From positions 124,001-188,000 of the forward strand of contig NZ_BMVE01000010.1 of NCBI RefSeq assembly GCF_014650555.1: a stretch of DNA of 64,000 bases, read 5' to 3'. Below are positions 34,057 to 42,252 of this stretch, one piece after another. This DNA comes from Streptomyces goshikiensis. Lineage in GTDB: Bacteria > Actinomycetota > Actinomycetes > Streptomycetales > Streptomycetaceae. The translations under genes were made by a program, and so were the position numbers. The notes beneath the pieces were generated by a model that had not been told where the DNA came from, made no database searches, and worked only from the letters and a program-made list of their open reading frames with translations. How positions within the stretch are numbered: position 1 is the first letter of the stretch; every line of letters starts with the position of its first letter.

Positions 34057-34908
34057 ATGCGGAGCGTCACCCTCAACAACGGCGTCAGGATGCCGATCCT
34101 CGGCTTCGGCGTCTACCAGATCCCGCCGGAGCAGACCGAGCGGGCCGTCACCGACGCCCTCGCCGCCGGCTACCGGCTGCTCGACACCGCGGCGGCCTAC
34201 GGCAACGAGGAAGCCGTCGGCCGCGCCGTCAGGAACAGCGGCGTCCCGCGCGGGGAACTGTTCGTCACCACCAAGCTGTGGATCCAGGACGCCCCCGCCC
34301 AGGACAACGCCCGCCGGGCCTTCGAGACCTCCCTGACCAAGCTGGGCCTGGACCACGTCGACCTGTACCTGATGCACCAGCCGTTCGGCGACGTCTACGG
34401 CCAGTGGCGCGCCATGGAGGACGCGGGCCGGGAGGGCCTGGCCAAGGCGATCGGCGTCGCCAACTTCCACCCCGACCGTCTCCTGGACCTGATCCTCAAC
34501 AACGAGGTCGTCCCGGCGGTCAACCAGATCGAGACGCACCCGTTCTTCCAGCGCACCGCCGACCAGGAGCTCATGCGCGAGCACGGAGTCCAGCACCAGT
34601 CCTGGGGCGGCTTCGCCGAGGGCAAGAACAACCTGTTCACCCACCCCGTCCTCAGCGAGATCGGCGCGGCGCACGACAAGTCCGCCGCCCAGGTCGCGCT
34701 GCGCTGGCTGATCCAGCGCGACATCGTCACGATCCCCAAGTCGGTCGACCCCGGCCGGATGGCGCAGAACATCGACGTCTTCGACTTCGAACTCGGCGAG
34801 GACCAGATGGCCGCCATCGCCACCCTCGACACCGGTGCCTCGGTGTTCTTCGACCACCGCGACCCCGGGGCGGTCGCCCGGCTCGGCAGGCACCGTCTGG
34901 AGGGCTGA
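34057..34908 (+). CDS. Aldo/keto reductase (AKR5-like)
   Basis: A 283-residue NADPH-dependent carbonyl reductase. The catalytic tetrad is visible: Asp and Tyr in LLDTAAAYGNEEA, Lys in VTTKLW, His in YLMHQPF. The cofactor motif IPKSVDPGRMAQNIDVF is near the C-terminus. Closest in pattern to 2,5-diketo-gluconate reductases. ATG at 34057 follows AAGGAAGG. It is downstream of hypE in the same direction and may be co-transcribed, but it has no known hydrogenase role. Confidence 0.93.
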   Translation: MRSVTLNNGVRMPILGFGVYQIPPEQTERAVTDALAAGYRLLDTAAAYGNEEAVGRAVRNSGVPRGELFVTTKLWIQDAPAQDNARRAFETSLTKLGLDHVDLYLMHQPFGDVYGQWRAMEDAGREGLAKAIGVANFHPDRLLDLILNNEVVPAVNQIETHPFFQRTADQELMREHGVQHQSWGGFAEGKNNLFTHPVLSEIGAAHDKSAAQVALRWLIQRDIVTIPKSVDPGRMAQNIDVFDFELGEDQMAAIATLDTGASVFFDHRDPGAVARLGRHRLEG

Positions 34909-34929
34909 CCGGGCGGGGGCGCCCGGTCA
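34906..34929. terminator. Bidirectional hairpin terminator
   Basis: TGACCGGGCG (34906-34915) pairs perfectly with CGCCCGGTCA (34920-34929) around GGGG. It includes the reductase's own stop codon and lies 5 nt from the end of the convergent gene, so it can serve both. Confidence 0.65.
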
Positions 34930-34934
34930 GGGGC

Positions 34935-35318
34935 TCAGAGCCGCTCCTCCAGCCGGATCGCCGCCTCAAGGTCTTCCTGGGCCTGGCTGCGCTCGCCCGC
35001 GCCGTCGCCCGCCCGCAGTTCCAGGACCACCGCCGCGATGGCGTCGAGCTTGCGCTGGACGGCGTGCTCGGCGCGGCGCTCGGCGTTCTTCAGCAGGGCC
35101 AGCAGCAGCAGGGACACGGCGGCCATCGCGTCGCCCGCCAGGTGCTGCCATTCCGTGGGCAGCCCCGCCACGTGGACGGCCACGAAGCCGAGCACCAGCA
35201 GGACGCACAGGAGCGAGAAAACGGGGGAACTCGTGAAGTTGGAGGCCAGCTCGGCGAGCTTCTCGAAGCGGCCGACCTGCCCGTCCGCCTTGCGCCGCGC
35301 CGGATGTTCGAAGGTCAC
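34935..35318 (-). CDS. Low-affinity iron permease family-like membrane protein
   Basis: A 127-residue protein with two transmembrane helices (about residues 31-52 and 61-80). Motifs FEKLAELASNFTSSPVFSLL, LPTEWQHLAGDAMAAVSLLL and AVQRKLDAIAAVVLE match the Fet4-like 'low affinity iron permease' family, which in bacteria has no proven iron role. GTG at 35318 is chosen because GGAAGG lies 9 nt upstream. The upstream 35319-35492 interval holds nothing recognisable. Confidence 0.75.
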   Translation of the reverse strand: MTFEHPARRKADGQVGRFEKLAELASNFTSSPVFSLLCVLLVLGFVAVHVAGLPTEWQHLAGDAMAAVSLLLLALLKNAERRAEHAVQRKLDAIAAVVLELRAGDGAGERSQAQEDLEAAIRLEERL

Positions 35319-35492
35319 GCCGTACGCCTTCCCGCTGCGGGCCGGGTGACACACCCGAGGTGGCCGGTGGGTGGCCGCGGTAGGGAGGGGGAGTACCGCG
35401 GCCACCCGGCGGACCTCGTGGGCCGCTCACCGCACGAGCCGCCACCTCCAGCGTAGGCCGTAGTCGCCGACGCCGCTGGGAGCGCGCCCCGG

Positions 35493-35744
35493 CTACCAGC
35501 CGAAGCGGCGGTCCACCTCGCGGGAGAATTCCTCGAAGCTCAGCACGGCGTCGCCGTTCTGGTCGGCGGCGTCGAACAGGGCCGAGGAGGCGTCCGCGTC
35601 GCCCACGCCCCAGAACGGCAGGTCCCCGCCCGCGGCGAGGGTCGGGCCCTTCGAACGCAGCGCGGTGATCACCTCGGCGCGCGTCAGGACGCCGTCACTG
35701 TTGAGGTCGAGCGCTTCGAACAGCTTGCGGGCCTTCTCGCTCAT
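35493..35744 (-). CDS. EF-hand calcium-binding protein
   Basis: An 83-residue calmodulin-like protein with two EF-hand loops: DLNSDGVLTRAE (residues 13-24) and DQNGDAVLSFEE (residues about 61-72). Both keep the acidic ligands at positions 1, 3, 5 and 12, with Asn at 3. Start ATG 35744 with AAGGACC upstream. Small EF-hand proteins are common in Streptomyces; they may buffer or sense Ca2+ in the cytoplasm. It is in the same direction as, and 104 bp downstream of, the YciO-like gene. Confidence 0.9.
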   Translation of the reverse strand: MSEKARKLFEALDLNSDGVLTRAEVITALRSKGPTLAAGGDLPFWGVGDADASSALFDAADQNGDAVLSFEEFSREVDRRFGW

Positions 35745-35848
35745 CGCATGGTCCTTCCGGCAGGAAATCGGGCGGACTTTCCCGCCGCCCGACACCCTAT
35801 GTCCGCCGCTCGCCGCCCCCGCGGGCCCCCTCCCCGCAGGGCGCCCGC

Positions 35849-36469
35849 CTACTCGAACCGGGAGGGGTCGCCCGCACCGCGGCGCACGATCTCCGCCTCG
35901 CCGCTGGAGAAGTCGATGACCGTCGTCGGTTCGGTCCCGCACTCACCGGAATCGATCACGCTGTCCACGACGTGGTCGAGCCGGTCCTTGATCTCCCAGC
36001 CCTGCGTCATCGGCTCCGCCTCGTCCGGCAGGAGCAGGGTGCTCGACAGCAGCGGCTCACCGAGCTCGGCGAGGAGCGCCTGCGTCACGACGTGGTCGGG
36101 GATGCGGACGCCGACCGTCTTCTTCTTCGGGTGCAACAGCTGGCGCGGCACCTCCTTCGTGGCCGGGAGGATGAAGGTGTAGCTGCCGGGAGTGGCCGCC
36201 TTGACCGCGCGGAACACGTTGTTGTCCAGGTTCACGAACTGGCCCAGCTGAGCGAAGTTCTGGCACACCAGGGTGAAGTGGTGACGGTCGTCGAGATTCC
36301 GGATGGTCCGGATGCGGTTCAGGCCGTCACGGTTGCCGAGCTGGCATCCCAGTGCGTAACAGGAGTCCGTGGGGTACGCGACGAGCGCGCCGCCCCGGAT
36401 GGAGTCCGCGATGCTGCTGATGGTGCGCGCCTGAGGATTCTCGGGGTGCACGTCGAAGTACTTCGCCAT
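35849..36469 (-). CDS. YciO/Sua5/YrdC-family protein
   Basis: A 206-residue YrdC-fold protein. The N-terminal GALVAYPTDSCYALGCQL is the family's nucleotide/tRNA-binding signature, followed by the KR-type substrate region (IRNLDDRHHFTLVCQ), PGSYTFILPATKE and VGVRIPDH. The pattern is nearest YciO rather than the essential TsaC/Sua5 enzyme of t6A synthesis, because of the modified basic motif and the Gln/Asn-rich middle. Threonylcarbamoyl-AMP synthase activity is possible but less certain. Confidence 0.88.
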   Translation of the reverse strand: MAKYFDVHPENPQARTISSIADSIRGGALVAYPTDSCYALGCQLGNRDGLNRIRTIRNLDDRHHFTLVCQNFAQLGQFVNLDNNVFRAVKAATPGSYTFILPATKEVPRQLLHPKKKTVGVRIPDHVVTQALLAELGEPLLSSTLLLPDEAEPMTQGWEIKDRLDHVVDSVIDSGECGTEPTTVIDFSSGEAEIVRRGAGDPSRFE

Positions 36470-36499
36470 CCGCCGAGACTACGCGATCCGGCAGCTCCC

Positions 36500-36554
36500 G
36501 CCCCCGGCGGCATCCGGCAGCAGCGCACGCCGGATGCCGGATGCCGCCGGGGGC
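36500..36554 (-). terminator. 19-bp perfect inverted repeat after the beta-propeller gene
   Basis: Arms 36500-36518 and 36536-36554 are perfect complements (19 bp) around a 17-nt loop. On the minus strand the hairpin begins 9 nt past the stop of the propeller gene and ends about 30 nt before the YciO-like gene's start. It is the longest perfect stem in the window and most likely a terminator. Confidence 0.75.
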
Positions 36555-36563
36555 CGTGCGCCG

Positions 36564-37622
36564 TCAGGCCCTCGGGACGTACGCGAGGCCGTGCGCTCCC
36601 GCACCGTCGCGCAGGCCGATCTCCAGCCGTCCCAGCCGGCGCATCGACTCAAGGTCGACCACGTCCACCGTCGACGACACCACACAGGCGACGTAGCCGG
36701 TCCGGCCGTCGGGCGACGAGGTGATGGTGAGCGGGAACAGGCCGACCTCGATGCCGCCGAGGCGCTCGCCGCCTTCCCCGGAGAACACCGTCAGCCGCCC
36801 CGGGGCGTGCCGGCCGAGCGGGGCCCCGGGATCCGGCGCCATGCGCAGCTCGCCCGCGAGCACCCGGCCGGTGGCGGTGTGGTGGACGGGGAAGACGAGG
36901 CCCTCGGTGGCCAGCGTGGCGGTGACCCCGGCGCGCGCGGTGTCGATGATCCGTACCCCGTTCGCGGGGCGCCCGCCGGCGCCGTCCTCCCGGCCGGCGA
37001 AGGAGCCGTAGGGCGCGGCCACGAACACCCGGGAACCGTCGGGGGAGACGGCGATGCCCTCGCTGCCCGGGACCTCGATCCGGTCGGTGAGCTTCCCGAG
37101 GCGCAGGTCGACGACGGAGACGAAGGGCGCCTCCTTGTTGCTCGCGTACCCGGTGGTGCCCGTGGCGTCGACGACGAACCAGTGCGGTCCGGGCGCCCCG
37201 GTGTCGATACGGCCGATCGGCCGCCGCGTCGCGGTGTCGATGACCACGACGCCGCCGGAGCGGTCGGGGCCGCCCTCGACGCTCACGTACAGCAGGCCCC
37301 GCGCCGCGTCGAGCGCGAGGCCGTGCGGGGCGTGCTCGGGCGCCAGGTCGACGACCTCGACGATCCGGCGGGTGTCCGGGTCGATGACGGTCAGCTCGCT
37401 GCGCCGGCCGCTGTTCGCGTGGTAGAAGCCCGACCGGTAGGAGGTGGTGCACCACAGGAGGCGCCGCGTCGGGTCGAAACAGAGCTCATGGGGCTCGGCC
37501 GGCACCTCGACGCCGCCGAGCGGGGTGTGCCGGGCGGCGTCGAAGAAGGAGACATCGGCGCCGCTCTGGCTGACCACCGCCAGTACGTCGCCTTCGGCTC
37601 CGGGACGGATCAGTTCCTGCAT
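36564..37622 (-). CDS. YncE-like seven-bladed beta-propeller protein
   Basis: A 352-residue WD40/YVTN-type protein made of about seven repeats, each near 45 residues: for example VVIDTATRRPIGRIDTGAPG, FVSVVDLRLGKLTDRIEVPG and VDVVDLESMRRLGRLEIGL. No signal peptide is evident. Start ATG 37622 has GGAG 7 nt upstream; the longer frame above it runs through the tandem repeat and is unlikely to be translated. It is divergent from a LysR-family gene, which may regulate it. Ligand unknown. Confidence 0.85.
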   Translation of the reverse strand: MQELIRPGAEGDVLAVVSQSGADVSFFDAARHTPLGGVEVPAEPHELCFDPTRRLLWCTTSYRSGFYHANSGRRSELTVIDPDTRRIVEVVDLAPEHAPHGLALDAARGLLYVSVEGGPDRSGGVVVIDTATRRPIGRIDTGAPGPHWFVVDATGTTGYASNKEAPFVSVVDLRLGKLTDRIEVPGSEGIAVSPDGSRVFVAAPYGSFAGREDGAGGRPANGVRIIDTARAGVTATLATEGLVFPVHHTATGRVLAGELRMAPDPGAPLGRHAPGRLTVFSGEGGERLGGIEVGLFPLTITSSPDGRTGYVACVVSSTVDVVDLESMRRLGRLEIGLRDGAGAHGLAYVPRA

Positions 37623-37638
37623 GTCGACTCCGGTGTGA

Positions 37639-37696
37639 CGCAAGGGGAATGTGCCGCGGATCCGCAGCGCAAGGGGGATGTGCCGCGGATCCGCGG
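37639..37696. repeat. Two tandem 29-bp repeats with palindromic core
   Basis: Copies at 37639-37667 and 37668-37696 differ at two positions. Each ends in CCGCGGATCCGCRG; in copy 2 this is the perfect 14-bp palindrome CCGCGGATCCGCGG (37683-37696). They lie between the divergent propeller and LysR-family genes, starting 17 bp upstream of the propeller's ATG, and may be operators. Confidence 0.8.
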
Positions 37697-37793
37697 ACGG
37701 GTCCCAGTCTCGAAGACGGCCGTACCCCCGGGCAATGCAAAGATCGGCATCATATGGTTGCGCCGAACGCAATCATCAGCGCCCGGAGTCGCC

Positions 37794-38690
37794 ATGGACC
37801 TGAACCTGCTGCGCGCCCTCGACGTCCTCCTCCAGGAGAGCAGCGTGACGCGCGCCGCCGAACGGCTCGGCACCTCGCCCGCCGCCGCCAGCCGCATGCT
37901 GGGCAAACTCCGCCGGGCGGTGGGCGACCCCCTGCTGGTTCGGGCCGGCCAGCGGATGGTGCCCACCCCGCGCGCCCTGGAGCTGCGCGACGAGGTCGGC
38001 GCGCTCATGCGGCGCACCGACACCCTGCTCACCCCCTCCGCCGGATTCGATGCGGCCCACCTGCACCGGACCTTCACCGTCCAGGCGGGAGACCTGCTGC
38101 TGACCGGGCTGGCCGGGCCCCTGACCGACCGGGTGGGCGCCGAGGCACCCGGAGTGGACGTGGTGTTCCTGCCGGAGTCGGCGGAAGGCGGACCGGGGCT
38201 GCGGCTGGGGGACGTGGACGTGGAGCTGGGGGTGCTGGACCACCTCGATCCGGAGACCCGGACCGAGGAGCTGGCCCGGGTGCCCCTGGCCGGCGTCGCC
38301 CGCACCGGCCACCCCCTCTTCGACGGGCCGATCGACGCCCGCCGCTTCGCCGAGGCCGGCCACATCGGGATCTCCCGGCGCGGCCGGCGGCTCGGCCCGA
38401 TCGACATCGCCCTGGCCCGCCAGGGGCTGCGGCGCCGGGTCGCGGTCGTCGTGCCCGGTCACACCAGCGCGATGATGCTGGCCGCCACCACCGACCTGGT
38501 GGCCCTCACCGTGGCCGGCTGGCTGCCGGAGGCCACCGCCGCGCTCGGCCTGCGGACCTTCCCCGTGCCGCTGGACCTCCCGCCGCTGGACATCGGGATG
38601 GCCTGGCACCCGCGCAACGGCGCCGACCCCGCCCACCGCTGGTTCCGGAGCCACGTCCGGGCCGCCGTCACCGGCCGGGCGCTCATCTGA
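37794..38690 (+). CDS. LysR-family transcriptional regulator
   Basis: A 298-residue LysR regulator. HTH residues 1-60 (LLQESSVTRAAERLGTSPAA, then ASRMLGKLRRAVG) match the NodD/PcaQ-like branch that starts MDLNLLRALDVLL. The effector domain runs from about 85 to 290 (HTSAMMLAATTDLVALTVAG). ATG at 37794 has CGGAG upstream. It is divergent from the propeller gene, with tandem palindromic repeats between them. Inducer unknown. Confidence 0.92.
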   Translation: MDLNLLRALDVLLQESSVTRAAERLGTSPAAASRMLGKLRRAVGDPLLVRAGQRMVPTPRALELRDEVGALMRRTDTLLTPSAGFDAAHLHRTFTVQAGDLLLTGLAGPLTDRVGAEAPGVDVVFLPESAEGGPGLRLGDVDVELGVLDHLDPETRTEELARVPLAGVARTGHPLFDGPIDARRFAEAGHIGISRRGRRLGPIDIALARQGLRRRVAVVVPGHTSAMMLAATTDLVALTVAGWLPEATAALGLRTFPVPLDLPPLDIGMAWHPRNGADPAHRWFRSHVRAAVTGRALI

Positions 38691-38694
38691 CCGG

Positions 38695-40149
38695 TCAGCG
38701 TCCGCCGCCCGGCCGGTGGACGCTCAGCTCCCCGTAGGCCGACAGGGCGGTGGGGAGATCGCCCCCGCCGCCTCGCAGCACGGAGTCGAGGAAGGCGAGG
38801 CAGGGTGCGGCGGTGGTGCGCACGCTCTCGGTGCGGCCCAGCGATCCGACGAGCGAGGGCACGGGGGGCAGGAAGAGAGGGGCGTCGGTGAAGGTGAGGT
38901 GCGCCGCCCCGGGAACGGTCAGGCGGTAGCCCGTCGCGGTGCCGAGGTCGAGGACCCGGGTGAGCTTCGGCAGGTAGTCGGGGTCGGTCGCCGGGCCGAT
39001 CTCCTGGGTGAGCGCGAGCACCGGCTGGTGGTAGGGGGCCGGGGCGGGGTCGTGGGGGAAGCCGTCCAGGTCGATGACCGCGGCGAAACCCGGATCCTGG
39101 CGGGCCGCCTGGAGGGCGGCGCCACCGCCGAGGGAGTGCCCGGCGGCGGCGACTCGGTCGGTGTCGAGGCGGCCGGCGAGCACGCCCGCCGCCTCCCCGC
39201 GCGCGATCCGGCCCAACTCGGCCCGTACGAAGGAGAGATCGGCGGCCCGGACCGCCGTCCAGCCGGCCGCCCGCCGCTCGTCCTCGGCGTCGTCTCCGCT
39301 GGAGCCGACCCGCGTACGGACCACCCTGCCGTCGGAGAGGAGGACCGCGGCGGAGTCGTACGGGTGGTCCACGGCGGCGACCACATAGCCGTGTGAGGCG
39401 AGTTCCTCGGCCCAGGCCGTGTTCTGCGTACGCACCCCGCCCAGCCCGGGCGAGAACAGCACGACGGGGAAGCGCCCGCCCCGGCCGGCCACCGGGGCGC
39501 CCGGCACGGCGTGCGTACGGGCCCGGCCGAGGCCGTCCAGTACGAACCCGGGGGCGCCGGAATAGGCCGCGAGGCCGTCGGAGACGATACGGGCCTCCCG
39601 CTCGGTGGCGCCGAGGTAGCGGGCCCGCGGGGTCCCGGCGGGGCTGTCCCCCGCGGGGTACCAGAGCTGCACCACGACGGTCCGCCGGTCGTCGGGGGCG
39701 GCCGTGGCGGGTTCCGGTCGCGCGGGGTCGGTCAGCTCCAAGGCGGCGGTACCGACCGCGAATTGGCCCGACGGTTCGGGGAACACCGGCACGGGAAGGG
39801 CCCAGGAGGCGACCGGGCCCGCGGCGATCAGCGCGAGGCAGAGCGCCGACCCGGGCAGCGCCAGCCACCACCGCGCCCGGCGCGGCGTCCGCCCGCCGCG
39901 CCGCGGCAGCAGCGGGGCGAGCGCGAACGGCAGGGCGGCCGCCGCGCCGGCGAACACCGGGAGCAGCTGCCAGCGCGCGCCGATGACACCCGATGCCGCG
40001 CCCGACGCCAGGAACAGCGCCGCCGCGGCGATCGTCACCGGCCGGCGGGCGCCGGCGGGCAGCCAGCGCGCGAGGACCAGCGCGACGGCGGCCGCCACCA
40101 GGAGGACTTCAAGGGGGGACAGGGGTAATCCCGCAAGGGTTTCCTTCAC
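38695..40149 (-). CDS. Membrane-anchored alpha/beta hydrolase (PAF-acetylhydrolase-like)
   Basis: A 484-residue protein with about four N-terminal transmembrane segments (residues 5-120) followed by a lipase-type domain. The nucleophile elbow is AAGHSLGGGAAL. The Asp is in AVIDLDGF or a later loop, and the His is in VPGAAHLTFTDAP. VVVQLWYPAGDSPAG and FPVVLFSPGLGG are typical of the PAF-AH/isoform II esterases of Streptomyces. GTG at 40149 (VKETLAG) has a weak ribosome site, so the true start may differ. It is convergent with the LysR gene, 4 nt apart. Confidence 0.85.
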   Translation of the reverse strand: MKETLAGLPLSPLEVLLVAAAVALVLARWLPAGARRPVTIAAAALFLASGAASGVIGARWQLLPVFAGAAAALPFALAPLLPRRGGRTPRRARWWLALPGSALCLALIAAGPVASWALPVPVFPEPSGQFAVGTAALELTDPARPEPATAAPDDRRTVVVQLWYPAGDSPAGTPRARYLGATEREARIVSDGLAAYSGAPGFVLDGLGRARTHAVPGAPVAGRGGRFPVVLFSPGLGGVRTQNTAWAEELASHGYVVAAVDHPYDSAAVLLSDGRVVRTRVGSSGDDAEDERRAAGWTAVRAADLSFVRAELGRIARGEAAGVLAGRLDTDRVAAAGHSLGGGAALQAARQDPGFAAVIDLDGFPHDPAPAPYHQPVLALTQEIGPATDPDYLPKLTRVLDLGTATGYRLTVPGAAHLTFTDAPLFLPPVPSLVGSLGRTESVRTTAAPCLAFLDSVLRGGGGDLPTALSAYGELSVHRPGGGR

Positions 40150-40355
40150 ATGGCGATGCTCGCCGGGCGGGCGGGAGGCTTCATCGCTCTCCGGTCGCGT
40201 GCGCCGTACGACCTGAGTCGTACCGGATCCCTTGCGGCGCAACGGCCCCAGCGGCGGCCGATTGCGGGGTCCGGCACCCTGTGCCAGCGTGGGTAGCCGG
40301 GGAGCTCGGGGACGTGAGGGGCGGGGCGACACCCAATCCCGACGAGGGGAAACTC

Positions 40356-40808
40356 ATGAGGCGCATTCTGAGTACGGCCGTGAGCACCGCCGCGGCGCTG
40401 GTCCTGGCCGCAGGCGGAGCCTCCGCGGCGTTCGCGGCGGGCCCGAGTGGTGAACCGAGCGGCCAGCCGAGCGCGGCCGCGGCGCAACTGTGCACCGACC
40501 TGACCAAGCTCAACTCCGACACCGCGGCGCTCAACGCGCTGAATCCGTCGACCGCGACCAAGGACCAGGTCAAGACCGCCTACGACGCCGTCCAGAGCGA
40601 CTGGGAGACGGTCGCGAAGTCCACGGCCACGTGGGAGGCGGCGCAGAAGGACGCGGTGAAGTCCGCCGCGGACGGCCTGAAGAAGTCCTACCAGGCCCTG
40701 CCCGGCGACACCACCGGCGGCGACGCCGTGAAGAAGCTGAAGCCGCAGGCCCAGACGCTGGACGCCGCCGTGAAGGCCGCGCGGACCGGGCTCAGCTGCC
40801 CCTCCTGA
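40356..40808 (+). CDS. Secreted helical protein of unknown function
   Basis: A 150-residue protein with a clear Sec signal peptide (MRRILSTAVSTAAALVLAAG, cleavage near AFA-AG at residue 28). The mature part is Ala/Lys-rich and predicted helical, with one Cys near the start (QLCTDL) and one at the very end (GLSCPS) that could form a disulfide. No domain recognised. ATG at 40356 with GAGGGGAAA upstream. It stands alone between two convergent or divergent neighbours. Confidence 0.82.
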   Translation: MRRILSTAVSTAAALVLAAGGASAAFAAGPSGEPSGQPSAAAAQLCTDLTKLNSDTAALNALNPSTATKDQVKTAYDAVQSDWETVAKSTATWEAAQKDAVKSAADGLKKSYQALPGDTTGGDAVKKLKPQAQTLDAAVKAARTGLSCPS

Positions 40809-40842
40809 GGAAGCCGTACGGAATCGCCGGCCGGGCGCGTGC

Positions 40843-41586
40843 TCACGCGCTCCGGCCGGCGGTGCCGGTCCCGGCGCCGGTACCGGTGAGGGCCGTACTG
40901 CCCAGGGCCGCCTCCACGGCGGCCTCCGCGTGGATCCGGGCCGTCGGGAAGACCGGAACGGGGCTGTCCGCCGCGCCGACGAGCAGTTCGATCTCGGTGC
41001 AGCCCAGGATGATCCCCTCGGCGCCGTCGGCCACGAGCTGCCCGATGACGCGCCGGTAGGCGGCGCGGGATTCCTCGCGGACGATGCCCTGGCAGAGCTC
41101 TTCGTAGATCACCCGGTGCACCAGCGCGCGTCCGGCGGCGTCCGGCACGCGCACGTCGAGCCCGGCCGCCGCGAGCCGGCCGCGGTAGAAGTCCTGTTCC
41201 ATGGTGAACGCCGTGCCGAGCAGCCCGACACGGCGCGCGCCGGCGGCCTTGACGGCGTCGGCGGTCGCGTCGGCGAGGTGCAGCAGCGGCACCGAGATTC
41301 CGGCCTGGACCTGGTCGGCGACCTTGTGCATGGTGTTGGTGCAGATCAGCACCAGATCCGCGCCCGCCGCCTCCAGGGAGCCGGCCGCCGCCGCCAGGAC
41401 CTCGCCCGCCTCCGACCAGCGGCCCCCGGCCTGGAGCCGCTCGATTTCCGCGAAGTCGACGGAGTACAGCACGCAGCGGGCGGAATGCAGGCCGCCGAGG
41501 CGCTCGCGGGTGAGCTCGTTCAGCAGGCGGTAGTACTCGGCGGTCGACTCCCAGCTCATCCCGCCGAGCAGTCCGATCGTTTTCAT
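40843..41586 (-). CDS. Aspartate/glutamate racemase family protein
   Basis: A 247-residue cofactor-independent racemase. The N-terminal motif TIGLLGGMSWESTAEYYRLL is that of the aspartate racemase (YgeA/RacX) branch. Catalytic Cys residues are in LICTNTMHKV and IILGCTEIELL. ATG at 41586 follows GAGGAG. It may form D-amino acids or act in amino-acid catabolism; the neighbourhood gives no hint. Confidence 0.93.
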   Translation of the reverse strand: MKTIGLLGGMSWESTAEYYRLLNELTRERLGGLHSARCVLYSVDFAEIERLQAGGRWSEAGEVLAAAAGSLEAAGADLVLICTNTMHKVADQVQAGISVPLLHLADATADAVKAAGARRVGLLGTAFTMEQDFYRGRLAAAGLDVRVPDAAGRALVHRVIYEELCQGIVREESRAAYRRVIGQLVADGAEGIILGCTEIELLVGAADSPVPVFPTARIHAEAAVEAALGSTALTGTGAGTGTAGRSA

Positions 41587-41748
41587 GGCAGCGCTCCTCG
41601 GATTCGGCTCGGGCGAACCCGCCCTTCCATAAGTCATCACCCTATCAGTGGCTCGATCCATAAGTACTTCTTTGGTTCGGTGAAGGGCTCGTGGCGCTGT
41701 GGCAAAGTCGGATGACTGCGGTCCGTACCGCCACGTATCGTGCGTGAC

Positions 41749-42252
41749 ATGGACCCGCTCAACGAGAAACAGATCCGATCCTCCTTCGTGAACTGCACCA
41801 AGGGTGAGGCGGCCCGTCTGAAGCTGCCGGCGGATTTCGCCCAACTCCCCTGGGGGGACCTCGACTTCCTCGGCTGGGTGGATCCGGGCGCCCCGCTGCG
41901 TGCCCATGTCGTACGCCCCGGAGCGGACGGCTCCGCCGTCGGCATCACCCTCCGGGTCCCCGCCGTGAACCGCACCAGCGCCCTCAAGTCCAGCGTCTGC
42001 CAGATCTGTATGACCGGACACGCCGCCTCCGGCGTCTCGCTCCTCGTCGCCCCGCTCGCGGGCGCCCGCGGCCGCGAGGGCAACACGGTGGGGGTCTACG
42101 TCTGCGCCGACCTGGCCTGCTCCCTCTACATCCGGGGCAAGCGGCAGCCCAAGCTGCGGGGCACGGCCCACGAGGAGACGCTGACCGTGGACGAGCGCAT
42201 CGCCCGCGCCAACGCCAATCTCGACGCGTTCGCCTCGCGCGTCACCGGCTGA
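41749..42252 (+). CDS. FBP-domain (treble-clef zinc finger) translation-associated protein
   Basis: A 167-residue protein matching the FBP family. It has the N-terminal MDPLNEKQIRSSFVNCTKGE and the C-terminal zinc finger formed by VCQICMTGH and VCADLACSLYIRGKR. These proteins contain an elongation-factor-G-binding zinc domain. ATG at 41749 is chosen; a GTG 9 nt upstream is possible. Its stop overlaps the end of the convergent phosphatase gene by 11 bp. Confidence 0.9.
   Translation: MDPLNEKQIRSSFVNCTKGEAARLKLPADFAQLPWGDLDFLGWVDPGAPLRAHVVRPGADGSAVGITLRVPAVNRTSALKSSVCQICMTGHAASGVSLLVAPLAGARGREGNTVGVYVCADLACSLYIRGKRQPKLRGTAHEETLTVDERIARANANLDAFASRVTG

Noticed and set aside
37639..37696. Possible CRISPR array
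   Set aside because: There are only two 29-bp copies, directly abutting with no spacer, and no cas genes occur in the window.
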